Shown here piece after piece: positions 24,465-31,870 of a stretch of DNA of 33,495 nucleotides (position 1 is its first letter; each line of letters starts with the position of its first letter). A program made the position numbers and the translations under genes. The notes below the pieces were generated by a model. That model saw only the letters and a list, made by a program, of their open reading frames with translations, was not told the DNA's origin and did not search any database. Origin of the DNA: an uncultured Kiloniellaceae bacterium (GTDB taxonomy: Bacteria; Pseudomonadota; Alphaproteobacteria; Kiloniellales; Kiloniellaceae); the NCBI GenBank assembly GCA_947500035.1, contig CANMQP010000009.1:1-33495 (forward strand), written 5' to 3'.

Positions 24465-25417
24465 CTGCGGCGCTGAGCAAACACTTCAAGATCATCAGCG
24501 GCAAGCCCTGGATCTGGGCTTTCGCCGGCGCCTTTCTGGTCTGGGGCGCGACCATTCTCTACACGGGCGGAACCGGCGCGGGTCAGATCCTCTCGGCGGC
24601 CCTCTCCTTCGCGACCTTCTCGGTCATTGTGGGCATCGGCCAGATGTATGTCATCACGCTCGGGCCGGGCAACGTCGACCTCTCCATCCCGGCCACCATG
24701 ACCTTTGCCGGTGCGGTCTCCATGAAGATCATGGAGACTCAGGACGCGATGATCCTGCCGGGTCTCGTCATCGCCCTGCTCTGCGGGCTGGCGGTCGGCC
24801 TTTTCAACTACGGCCTCATTCACGCCCTGCGCATCCCGCCGATCATCGCCACCCTCTCCTCCAGCTTCCTGGTGCAATCCTCGGCCATTGCCTACGGGCG
24901 CGGACTCAAGATCAAGCCGCCGGAGCTGCTGGCCGAGTTCACCACGGCAAGGATCGCCGGTTTCCCGCTGCTCGCGATCTGCGTCATTCTCTTGGCAGCA
25001 ATCATGAGCGTCGTTCTCCATCGCACCGTGTTCGGACGCTCCGTGCTCGCCATCGGACAAAACCCCCGCGCCGCGGCCCTGGCGGGCGTCAAAGTCGATT
25101 TCATCCGCCTGGCAACCTACCTGCAGTCTGCGGTGTTGGCCGCGCTTTGCGGATATCTGCTTGCGGGCTTCTCGGGCGGCGCGTCCTTGAATATGGGGGC
25201 GGAGTATCTGCTGGCATCGATCGCCGTGGTGGTGATCGGCGGCACCTCGGTTGCGGGCGGCTTCGCCAATCTGCCCGGTCTTTGGGGCGCGGCCCTCTTC
25301 ATGTTCCTGCTGGTCACCATGCTCAACACCTTTGGCCTCAGCGCGGGCATCCGCCTCTTGCTGACCGGTGTCATCATCGTTGGGGTGATCACGCTGGCTG
25401 GCGGACGCAGGGATTAG
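24461..25417 (+). CDS. Ribose/CUT2-type ABC permease 2
   Basis: A 318-residue RbsC-like permease. It has the same landmarks as its partner: GIGQMYVITLGPGNVDLSIP, then the coupling loop AIGQNPRAAALAGVKVDF, and VVVIGGTSVAGGFANLPG near the C-terminus. Two different permeases rather than one RbsC homodimer are used in this system. The frame extends far upstream to 23819 inside permease 1, but the ATG at 24461 overlapping the previous stop is the clear start. It is the last gene of the operon and is followed by two strong hairpins. Confidence 0.92.
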   Translation: MTAALSKHFKIISGKPWIWAFAGAFLVWGATILYTGGTGAGQILSAALSFATFSVIVGIGQMYVITLGPGNVDLSIPATMTFAGAVSMKIMETQDAMILPGLVIALLCGLAVGLFNYGLIHALRIPPIIATLSSSFLVQSSAIAYGRGLKIKPPELLAEFTTARIAGFPLLAICVILLAAIMSVVLHRTVFGRSVLAIGQNPRAAALAGVKVDFIRLATYLQSAVLAALCGYLLAGFSGGASLNMGAEYLLASIAVVVIGGTSVAGGFANLPGLWGAALFMFLLVTMLNTFGLSAGIRLLLTGVIIVGVITLAGGRRD

Positions 25418-25554
25418 AGCGCGTCATGTTTTAACGGAAACACTCTGTGTTTTCGATAAAACATGTGAACCCGCTCTACATCATAGTGTTAGAGCAGATT
25501 CACCGGTGCGACGGATCGCCAAAGGCGATTCCATCTAAACCGGATCTGCTCTAG
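25416..25554. repeat. Tandem pair of intergenic hairpin repeats between convergent genes
   Basis: Hairpin 1 (25416-25477) has outer arms AGAGCG/CGCTCT and inner CATGTTTTA/TAAAACATG. Hairpin 2 (25491-25552) has arms AGAGCAGAT/ATCTGCTCT around GGATCGCCAAAGGCGATTCC. Both belong to the type of mosaic palindromic repeat widespread in alphaproteobacteria. They lie between the stops of the permease gene and the convergent Rap1a-like gene and probably end or protect both transcripts. Confidence 0.7.
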
Positions 25555-25557
25555 GGT

Positions 25558-25914
25558 CTACTCGCAAGGGAAAGACAGCGACAGGACATAGGCAACCAAT
25601 CCGTCTGCCTTGAGATTGCCGAGCTGCGGATTTTCGGCCAGATAATCCTTCACAATCGTCACCACCTGCTCGCCTGTCTCGCCGCCGGGAAGACAGGCGA
25701 GAATACCGTCCACTTTCGCGCCTGGGCCGCCAAGCACATCCGCCACCCCGCGGATATATCCAAGGCAAAGCCCCTGTTGCGCGGGTTCCTCGCTTTCGCA
25801 GGCGGCAGCGAGATCCGCACCCGTGAGATAAGGCGGCCAGGCCTCGCCGCCCAGAGGCATATTGACGAGCAGCACCGCCGTTGCGAGGGAAGACAACACA
25901 CCCGATATCATCAT
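25558..25914 (-). CDS. Rap1a/Tai-like secreted small protein
   Basis: A 118-residue protein with an N-terminal signal peptide (MMISGVLSSLATAVLLVNMP, cleavage near GGEA-WP). The mature domain has the pattern of the Rap1a/Tai family: a cysteine in LAAACE, QGLCLGYIRGVADVL, ILACLPGG-T, VVTIVKDYLAENPQLG, and a final FPCE. Four cysteines suit two disulfides. Characterised members are type VI secretion immunity proteins, but most family members in alphaproteobacteria are orphans, and no T6SS gene or effector is seen here, so an immunity role is not claimed. It lies 87 bases downstream of and co-directional with the HPr-rel-A-type operon and may be co-transcribed. The start could also be the ATG at 25929. 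Confidence 0.68.
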   Translation of the reverse strand: MMISGVLSSLATAVLLVNMPLGGEAWPPYLTGADLAAACESEEPAQQGLCLGYIRGVADVLGGPGAKVDGILACLPGGETGEQVVTIVKDYLAENPQLGNLKADGLVAYVLSLSFPCE

Positions 25915-26000
25915 CGCCCCTGACTCCATCAGACTCTCAGGTCTGCAGGAGTGTAGCAGATCAGGCTGATCCGCGGGGCCTCAAGCGGCAGACCGCCAGT

Positions 26001-27146
26001 TTACGCGGTTTTTTCGCCGCCGATCCGGCGCCAGGCCTTGATGGCGAGATGGCGCGTCAGCATCAGCGGCGGCATGCGGAGCCAATGCGAACGGATGTAG
26101 AGGAGTTCGCCCGCGAGGCCGGCGCCGCGATCGGACTCGAAGAGATAGCTTGGCGATAAGGCACGCGGAACCAGCAGGTCCATCATCATGCGCACAGCCA
26201 GGGGCGGCGCAAAGCGCCGGGCAGCGTCCAGCACCGAAGCGGGAACCGGGGCGTCCAGAAGAACGGATGTATAACGCAGGCTGTAGTAGAGCGGGCGCCC
26301 CAGCCCAAGAACTTCGGCCCGCGCAATCAGTCGCTCCCAAAAATCCGGGCGCGCGCCAAAATGCGCAATCATGTCGGTCTGATCGACGAGGTCGCGAAGA
26401 CCGCCTCGGATTTCGCCGTCCTGAAACAAATGCACCACCGAATGCAGGAACATGTCGGTATCGCAGAGGACAAAATAACCCCGGCGGCCATGAGCCTCGG
26501 ACTCCACCGGGACCGCCTGATCCAGCAATTCAGCGGCGTCCGCGGTGACCCGGCCCGTCGGCGGCAGGATCGTGTGATGAACGTCAATAACCGTTTTGCG
26601 TTCACTGTTTACCAGGGGCGGCAACTCGTGCATCCATCTACGGTAATAGTCATCGTCGTAGCCGCCGCTTTCCTCGCCCTGCATTTCCTTGGCGGAAACC
26701 CAACCCGCATCCAGCAGCGCGGCCTCCACACTGGCAAGCTCATCCTTTGCCACCATGATATCGATGTCGGAACTCAGCCGCCCACGGGTGCAGGGAATCC
26801 CTGCCGCCAAATAAGCCGCGCCCTTCAGCAACACGATCTTGAGGTCGCGGTCCCAGAAAACGCGCTTGATACGATCCATTTCCCAGGACAGGCGCGTCTG
26901 GCTGCGCACACCGTTACGCATGGCCGAGAGCAGGCAGCCGTCAAGTCCCGGAACCTCGAGAGGCGCCTGATCCGCATCCTGATCCGGAGCATCCTGATCA
27001 AGAGTGGCCAGATCAACGGCGACACGGCTCAAGACGGCACCCGACTGCGCAAGGTAAGCTGCGCGCGACCACCGCTCAGCAGACCAGTCTCTCGCCGATT
27101 GCGGAGAAATCAGCAGCGTCTTCAGGTCTTCGGGCAGGCCCTTCAT
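26001..27146 (-). CDS. Nucleotidyltransferase-fold protein of the HPr-rel-A-type locus
   Basis: A 381-residue protein of the uncharacterised nucleotidyltransferase family (NTP_transf_5-like). The conserved active-site region is LLKGAAYLAAG followed by RLSSDIDIMV, with D127 and D129 as the expected metal ligands (pattern KG...R.SSDIDI). The following part has IDVHHTI and DMFLHSVVHLFQDGEI, features also seen in such proteins from peptide-modification loci. An acidic DQDAPDQDADQA stretch sits near residue 50. The ATG overlaps the kinase stop by four bases. Similar kinase plus nucleotidyltransferase pairs occur in some lasso-peptide clusters, so a role in modifying a peptide or protein is a reasonable but unproven inference. 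Confidence 0.8.
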   Translation of the reverse strand: MKGLPEDLKTLLISPQSARDWSAERWSRAAYLAQSGAVLSRVAVDLATLDQDAPDQDADQAPLEVPGLDGCLLSAMRNGVRSQTRLSWEMDRIKRVFWDRDLKIVLLKGAAYLAAGIPCTRGRLSSDIDIMVAKDELASVEAALLDAGWVSAKEMQGEESGGYDDDYYRRWMHELPPLVNSERKTVIDVHHTILPPTGRVTADAAELLDQAVPVESEAHGRRGYFVLCDTDMFLHSVVHLFQDGEIRGGLRDLVDQTDMIAHFGARPDFWERLIARAEVLGLGRPLYYSLRYTSVLLDAPVPASVLDAARRFAPPLAVRMMMDLLVPRALSPSYLFESDRGAGLAGELLYIRSHWLRMPPLMLTRHLAIKAWRRIGGEKTA

Positions 27147-28099
27147 GCTGCATCTTCCATCAGAGCCTCAACCATGCCTATGGCCATATCCATCGACCCG
27201 TATTGCAAGCCGTAAACTTTGCAGCGCCCGGTCAACTCCGATAGAGCATCAAACGCAGACCGCCCAACCCGGTCGCAATTTACACTGGCACCGCGCAGCA
27301 TGGCAAAAGCCTCTGCGCCCGTGAACTCGCTGATGCCCCCCGTCGAGCCCGCGACATACTGAGGGAAGATAATCAAATCGAGGCGGGCTGGTTTATGCCC
27401 ATTGATCAGACTCTCCGCTGGGGCCCTGAGATAGCGGATCGTGCCTTTGAGTGTATTGAGAAATGGCCTGCTGAACACCTCCTCGCCCAGACGCTTCGTC
27501 ATCACCTCGATGGATTCGTTTTTCAGAGAGATCGGCCGTGGGTAGGGATAGAGGTGAAGGTCGGAGGTATCCAGAAGCCCGAACTCATCGGAAAACAGCC
27601 GCCAGCCGCTATAGGCAAGCCCGGCCGTCAGCGTGCTTTTACCTGCACCGGATTCGCCGGCCATGAGCACGGCCCGGCTCGGCCCTTCCTCACCCGGGCC
27701 AGGATCTCTCGCCACGACGCCCGAGTGAAAGATCAGAAACTGATCGGATCTGGTGCCCACCTGCCAGTTCAAACCCATCTCTAAAGCGAGAATGGCCAAA
27801 TCGCCGCGCAAGGGCACGAAGGGCGACGCAATGAAGCCGCCGTCCGCGATGATCTTAGGCCTGACCCAGCGGCGCAACAGCGATACCGGATCAACCTTCA
27901 GATTGAAATGCACGAATTCCTCAGGCCCGGCCAACGGATATCCGCGATAGATATCCAGAAAGTCGCGCTGCAACAGGGGATAGCTTGTCCCGATCCTGGC
28001 CACGAGGGGACCGACCTTGAACTTAAGCCTGCCGCGGTTCAGGTCGCGCGTCACCTGCGCGCCGTTTTCCGGCGAAATGATTCGATCTGGTGTAATCAC
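27143..28099 (-). CDS. HprK-related kinase A
   Basis: A 318-residue protein with the HPr kinase fold in its C-terminal half: P-loop GESGAGKST (148-156), then GWRLFSDEFGLLD with D171 in the second-aspartate position, and a conserved histidine in IFHSGVVAR (H125). The HPr-binding signature of true HprK is missing and there is no HPr gene nearby, so this is the HprK-related type found beside PqqD-like and nucleotidyltransferase genes. It would transfer phosphate to a serine or similar residue of a peptide or protein partner (known for related kinases in some lasso-peptide clusters; inferred here). The start is GTG at 28099, without a clear Shine-Dalgarno, 24 bases after the PqqD-like stop. Confidence 0.87.
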   Translation of the reverse strand: MITPDRIISPENGAQVTRDLNRGRLKFKVGPLVARIGTSYPLLQRDFLDIYRGYPLAGPEEFVHFNLKVDPVSLLRRWVRPKIIADGGFIASPFVPLRGDLAILALEMGLNWQVGTRSDQFLIFHSGVVARDPGPGEEGPSRAVLMAGESGAGKSTLTAGLAYSGWRLFSDEFGLLDTSDLHLYPYPRPISLKNESIEVMTKRLGEEVFSRPFLNTLKGTIRYLRAPAESLINGHKPARLDLIIFPQYVAGSTGGISEFTGAEAFAMLRGASVNCDRVGRSAFDALSELTGRCKVYGLQYGSMDMAIGMVEALMEDAA

Positions 28100-28123
28100 G
28101 GCGTTCTTATAACACCGCGAAGT

Positions 28124-28420
28124 TTAAGAATGGTATGCCGGAAAAATGAGGCCGGCGGAATCAAAGGCAACAAGAGCTTCGCCGATCGCCTCGCTGAGCG
28201 CTTCCGGATCGTCATCACCCACGAGGCTGGTCAGCTCCTGGAGCAGAGCCCTTTCGTCGCGCGGGGCCTCTTGAAGCAGATCCAGGATCTCGCGCGAGAG
28301 CGGATCCAGAACATGGGTGTTTCCCGAGCGTTCGTTGTAGAGCAGTGAATAGGAGTCGAACGACTGCCAGACGAGGCTGCCGGATTCGGGAACGTACCAA
28401 AGATGCGACGCTTCATTCAT
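28124..28420 (-). CDS. PqqD-like peptide-binding protein, HPr-rel-A type
   Basis: A 98-residue protein with the PqqD/RRE-like winged-helix pattern: SLVWQSFDSYSLLYNERSG, then THVLDPLSREILDLL and a helical C-terminal half ending AGLIFPAYHS. PqqD-type domains hold the leader of a precursor peptide for modifying enzymes. This one matches the small protein regularly encoded with HprK-related kinase A. The ATG at 28420 is used; a TTG at 28492 in the same frame would run through a strong hairpin and lacks a ribosome-binding site. First gene of the PqqD-kinase-nucleotidyltransferase operon, just downstream of a secreted Tyr-rich protein gene. Confidence 0.85.
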   Translation of the reverse strand: MNEASHLWYVPESGSLVWQSFDSYSLLYNERSGNTHVLDPLSREILDLLQEAPRDERALLQELTSLVGDDDPEALSEAIGEALVAFDSAGLIFPAYHS

Positions 28421-28460
28421 GATGAAATAACGGGCGCGGCCGAATTTCGGCCCGCGCCCG
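28421..28460 (-). terminator. Terminator or attenuator between the secreted protein gene and the PqqD-like operon
   Basis: Positions 28431-28460 form an almost perfect inverted repeat: CGGGCGCGGCCGAA and its complement with one bulged G, almost no loop. On the minus strand the stem is followed by TTATTTCATC and then the ATG of the PqqD-like gene. It looks like an intrinsic terminator for the upstream gene, and partial read-through would give low expression of the maturation genes. Confidence 0.65.
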
Positions 28461-28515
28461 CTCCCCAAGCTCTTCGACTCTCGATCCCGCAATTCACGTC
28501 AGGACCGCTGTAGCG

Positions 28516-29013
28516 TTAAGATTGAATGATCGAACTTACACAGGACCAGCCGACGTTGTCGTTGTAAACCAACGCCCGCAGCTTCGTGTGATTGACGTTC
28601 CCGGCCTGAACAACACTGCCAGGCCCCTTGTTCATGTAGATTTCCTGGTAATGGCGGCGGTTGCGATAGGGGCCCTTATTCAAATCGTAGTAACCCCTGT
28701 CCCAGCGCCGGTTGCCATTAAACCAGTACATCCAACGACCATAGCGGAACTTGTAGGAGATGCCGTTGTCGTGACGCACCATCCGCCGCAAATACCCATC
28801 GACCTTGTAAAGTTTGCCAGGCGTCTCGCGCTTGCCCTCATGCAAAATACAACCTGCGGAAACTGCCCAGGCCGAACTTGGTTTAAAGGTCAGAACCAGC
28901 GGTGCAGAGGCAGCGCCAAGCTTCAGCAAACGCCGCCGAGCTTTCCTCGCCTCGTCCATCTGCGCCTTGTCCTCAGACCCGGCATTCTCATTGCCATTCA
29001 ACGTCGGATCCAT
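28516..29013 (-). CDS. Secreted Tyr/Arg/Trp-rich protein, candidate substrate of the HPr-rel-A-type locus
   Basis: A 165-residue protein I cannot assign to a named family. Residues 1-25 are polar and acidic. RRRLLKLG (26-33) with APLVLTF and SSAWAVSAG looks like a twin-arginine-type leader (cleavage likely near AWA-VS, residue 50). The mature part is strongly basic and aromatic: KFRYGRWMYWFNGNRRW (88-104), then RGYYDLNKGPYRNRRHY. Only two cysteines follow the leader, C55 and C158 near the ends, fit for one disulfide. It ends in SCVSSIIQS, with several serines. The ATG at 29013 has AAGGAG ten bases upstream. Being directly upstream of the PqqD-like, kinase and nucleotidyltransferase genes, with a hairpin between, it may be the protein they modify. 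Confidence 0.72.
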   Translation of the reverse strand: MDPTLNGNENAGSEDKAQMDEARKARRRLLKLGAASAPLVLTFKPSSAWAVSAGCILHEGKRETPGKLYKVDGYLRRMVRHDNGISYKFRYGRWMYWFNGNRRWDRGYYDLNKGPYRNRRHYQEIYMNKGPGSVVQAGNVNHTKLRALVYNDNVGWSCVSSIIQS

Positions 29014-29537
29014 AAATGACACACTCCTTAAAATCGGCTTCACGCGCCGCCATGCCCATACCTGGCCACAGACTTGCCCTACAATATATGTCTCGACAAA
29101 TGGCCGCTAATTAATGTTCCATGACACCAAGCAACTTCTATGCCACGGGTCTTGTTTGTTTGTTTTCAATCCTTTAACGATTTGGATATAAGGCCTCTGT
29201 AAGAAAATCCAACAGTTTTTTCGACCTGATTCCGAAAGGAGTCCGGCATCATCTGCTTAAGATATTGATATTCATATAAAACACAGGTTTAACACATCGT
29301 AAAAAAATCCGACAAAGCGTGGTTCTCAAGCTCCCTCGGGCAGCGCTGAAAAGAGGTCCCGCAACAGCGATGCTCTGCAATCGAACGCGCACGTCGGGAG
29401 CATGCGAAACGGAGGCGGCTGCCACACAGCCATCTCATGCAGAGGCTCTACAATAAAAAGTTGAAAAACACCGCAAATCACCCGTGAGCAAACTTGTCTG
29501 AAATTAAGAGTTTAGGAGTCGTCGCGGAGACTCTGGT
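29014..29537. other. AT-rich intergenic region upstream of the secreted protein gene
   Basis: About 520 bases without a convincing gene, AT-richer than its surroundings, especially 29140-29310. A possible minus-strand promoter for the secreted protein lies near 29075-29100 (TATATT-type -10 in GACATATATTGTAGG). No repeat or RNA gene was recognised. Confidence 0.45.
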
Positions 29538-30092
29538 TCAGCAACCGCCTGTGGCACGTTGCAGGACTGTTTCAGGCGAGTTTGCCGGCAGCTGTTCAAC
29601 CGCGGTGAAATTGTAAACTTGATCGGCGTTGGCCGCTGCACTCGTCAAATCAACCGACTCTCCGCGAACAGTCACGCCCACGAGACCGTCAGCGACTTCG
29701 CCATCGCTGGAAAGCGGCAGCACAAGGCGTTCTCCAAGGGTCATGCGGTCGGTGCAACGATAGACCGGACCCTCAGCATGCAGTGCCAATCCCTCGTTGA
29801 TCACCCTCAAGAAGACGTTGTTCACGGTTGTGAAACGTTCGCCTTTGACCATGTCCGAAAGCAAGAGTCCGGTGATCCGGGTTCCGAAGACGGCATTTAC
29901 CTCCTCGCCCGCCAAGCGGTAGCGAAAGGTATTGTGCGTTGGTTCGAAGTCGCTCAACCAGATGAACGGCAAGACCGGCCCCAGGCGTAAAGCATCGATA
30001 TCGTGCCGGCTCGGCATGGTCCGCGTTCCCCGCGCTTCCAGATAATGCTCCAGAAGCCGGTTCAGTCTTTGGTCTGACAGGTTACTAAACAT
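29538..30092 (-). CDS. Single-domain PAS protein (PAS_5 family)
   Basis: A 184-residue protein of the same type as 16702-17265. It opens LLEHYLEARGTRTMPSRHDI, then ALRLGPVLPFIWLSDFEP, the core RYRLAGEEVNAVFGTRITG, and LVLPLSSDGEVADGLVGVTV near the end. There is no output domain, signal peptide or membrane segment. It is probably a small cytoplasmic sensor or adaptor; its partner is unknown. The ATG at 30092 is the first methionine of the domain. It is co-directional with the HPr-rel-A-type locus but 525 bases upstream of the secreted protein, so likely separate. Confidence 0.83.
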   Translation of the reverse strand: MFSNLSDQRLNRLLEHYLEARGTRTMPSRHDIDALRLGPVLPFIWLSDFEPTHNTFRYRLAGEEVNAVFGTRITGLLLSDMVKGERFTTVNNVFLRVINEGLALHAEGPVYRCTDRMTLGERLVLPLSSDGEVADGLVGVTVRGESVDLTSAAANADQVYNFTAVEQLPANSPETVLQRATGGC

Positions 30093-30639
30093 GACGAACT
30101 ACCCAGGAGTGCAGCAAAGACGTCGGTCCCGATTTCACAAGTCGAGCGCCAGACTGACACAGACGAGTTGCTCGTGACCCATAGTTTCGGTGAGATGAAG
30201 TCTGCAACCCATTTCAATTAAACGAAACATGCGGCCTCATCATAACAAGATTAACTGTTAAGGTCATCTCAATAGAACAGTATCCAAAAAACCTCATGAA
30301 AGGCTTCGCGCGCCGATTTCAGTTACCTCCACTTGAAACCGAAGCGCTTTCTCTAGACGGCTAAAGTGAGAACGCGACCACAGTAAATACCAGGCGGCCC
30401 AAGACAGCGAGGCCCGCGCACGCGCGCCAGTCACGCGCGACAGTATCGGGGCACTGCAACGCACGACGGAAGCGCCGCGCATGGCTGACACGCAAATCCG
30501 GGAATTCCGCAGGGCCGCATTTTCCTGTATTCCTGACGCCGAGATACACCAGTGTTAAGTCAGGCCGCTTCGCGGCAGGCACACGTCGTCGGCAGCCTCA
30601 CGGACGTAACCAATACATCTTTATGGCAGATACATCTCC
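30093..30639. other. Gene-poor 547-base region between divergent genes
   Basis: No gene with a ribosome-binding site and normal codon use was found. A 22-codon frame at 30296 (MKGFARRF...) lacks a Shine-Dalgarno and is not called. The left part (30180-30300) is AT-rich and probably carries promoters; the right part has small GC hairpins such as GCCGCTTCGCGGC near 30567. Confidence 0.45.
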
Positions 30640-31539
30640 ATGACAGGTCTTCGGGTCCGCGCGACCCTCTCATCGGGTTCGAGCAGGGGCATATTCTGGA
30701 TGCTTCTGACCATGCTGCTGTTCGTCAGTATGGACACGGCTGCAAAGTATCTCGCACAGAGCTATCCTGTCCTGCAGGTCGTCTGGGCCCGCTACGTTTT
30801 CCATGCGCTGCTTCTGGCACTTTATCTGAACCACCGGCTGCCGGGATTGATGCGGACGCAGCGTCTTGGCATTCAGCTCTTTCGATCACTGCTGCTGCTG
30901 ATTACGACAGTCCTGTTCTTCACCGGGCTCAGCCTGATACCGCTCGCAGATGCCAGCGCGATCATGTTCGTCGCCCCTATTCTCGTGACCGCGTTATCGA
31001 TCCCCATGCTGGGAGAAAAGGTTGGTCCGCGGCGCTGGGCAAGTATCGCAGTCGGATTTATCGGCGCCCTGATCGTTATCCGTCCGGGCGGCGACAGCGT
31101 CCAGCTCGCGGCACTCCTGCCCTTCGGCGCCGCCTGCTGCTATGCCCTGTATCAGGTGATCACACGATCTCTCAGCCACAGCGACCAACCCTTGACCACC
31201 CTGGCCTACACGGCGCTGGTCGGCGCAGTTGTGATGTGCTTTGTGGTCCCTTTCGAGTGGAAGACACCAGACACCCATGGCTGGCTTATCATGATCCTGA
31301 TCGGCTTTCTCGGCGGTGTCAGTCAGTTTACTCTGATCAAGGCCTTTCAGTCGGCTCCCGCCACGGCCGTCACCCCCTTCAGCTACTCCAGCCTGATCTG
31401 GGCGACGCTCTACGGATTCCTTATTTTCGAGGACCTGCCCGACGTCTGGACCATCGTTGGCGCGATCATCATCGCGGCGAGCGGCCTTTACATCTTTCAC
31501 CGCGAGAATCTTAAAAAATCAGACGACGGGCGCAGCTAA
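30640..31539 (+). CDS. DMT/EamA-family transporter
   Basis: A 299-residue inner-membrane protein with about ten hydrophobic helices arranged as two EamA repeats (roughly residues 18-150 and 160-290). Landmarks: GIFWMLLTMLLFVSMDTAAKYLA in the first helix, FTGLSLIPLADASAIMFVAP in repeat 1, and APATAVTPFSYSSLIWATLYG in repeat 2. Members export amino acids, metabolites or import S-adenosylmethionine; the substrate cannot be told. The ATG at 30640 has only a weak upstream site. It is a monocistronic gene with a GGAAATTATTTCC hairpin following. Confidence 0.9.
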   Translation: MTGLRVRATLSSGSSRGIFWMLLTMLLFVSMDTAAKYLAQSYPVLQVVWARYVFHALLLALYLNHRLPGLMRTQRLGIQLFRSLLLLITTVLFFTGLSLIPLADASAIMFVAPILVTALSIPMLGEKVGPRRWASIAVGFIGALIVIRPGGDSVQLAALLPFGAACCYALYQVITRSLSHSDQPLTTLAYTALVGAVVMCFVVPFEWKTPDTHGWLIMILIGFLGGVSQFTLIKAFQSAPATAVTPFSYSSLIWATLYGFLIFEDLPDVWTIVGAIIIAASGLYIFHRENLKKSDDGRS

Positions 31540-31681
31540 GCGGCGCGAGACGGCCGAACATGCATAGAGGCCTCTTTTCTTGCCGGGAAATTATTTCCGG
31601 GACGCCCGGCGGAGGCTGTCGTTAAAGGATTAAACCCCCAGAAAACCACGGTTTTGCTGATAGTACAGCGCCGGGAACAGC

Positions 31682-31697
31682 TGGTCCGCGAATTGCA
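31682..31697 (+). promoter_or_regulatory. Candidate sigma-54 (-24/-12) promoter
   Basis: TGGTCCGCGAATTGCA fits the sigma-54 pattern TGGCACG-N4-TTGCW with the strict GG-N10-GC spacing and the full TTGCA. About 85 bases upstream lies the inverted repeat GGAAAT-T-ATTTCC (31586-31598) in CCGGGAAATTATTTCCGGG, a possible enhancer-binding site. The gene at 31871 is 174 bases downstream. Confidence 0.5.
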
Positions 31698-31870
31698 TAG
31701 GCTTCCTCTAGCCGGACAGCCCGGCAACGAACGCGCGATCATTCCTCACGCCACACCCAGGGAAAGGGAAGTGTTGGGAACGATAGCCGCCTTCAGACCA
31801 AACGGGAAAAGGGCTGATTCAGGTGTTTCACTCTGTGCGTGAAAAACGAGCAGACCTTGGAGGAAGTATC

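Noticed and set aside
25558-25914. Rap1a-like protein as a type VI secretion immunity protein
   Set aside because: No effector or T6SS gene is nearby; only the fold can be supported.
27143-28099. True HPr kinase/phosphorylase of the nitrogen or carbon PTS
   Set aside because: No HPr, EI or EIIA gene is present, the sequence has the related-kinase pattern, and it is linked to a PqqD-like gene.
30296-30364. Small 22-codon frame (MKGFARRF...) in the 547-base gap
   Set aside because: No Shine-Dalgarno and no supporting context; cannot be told from chance.
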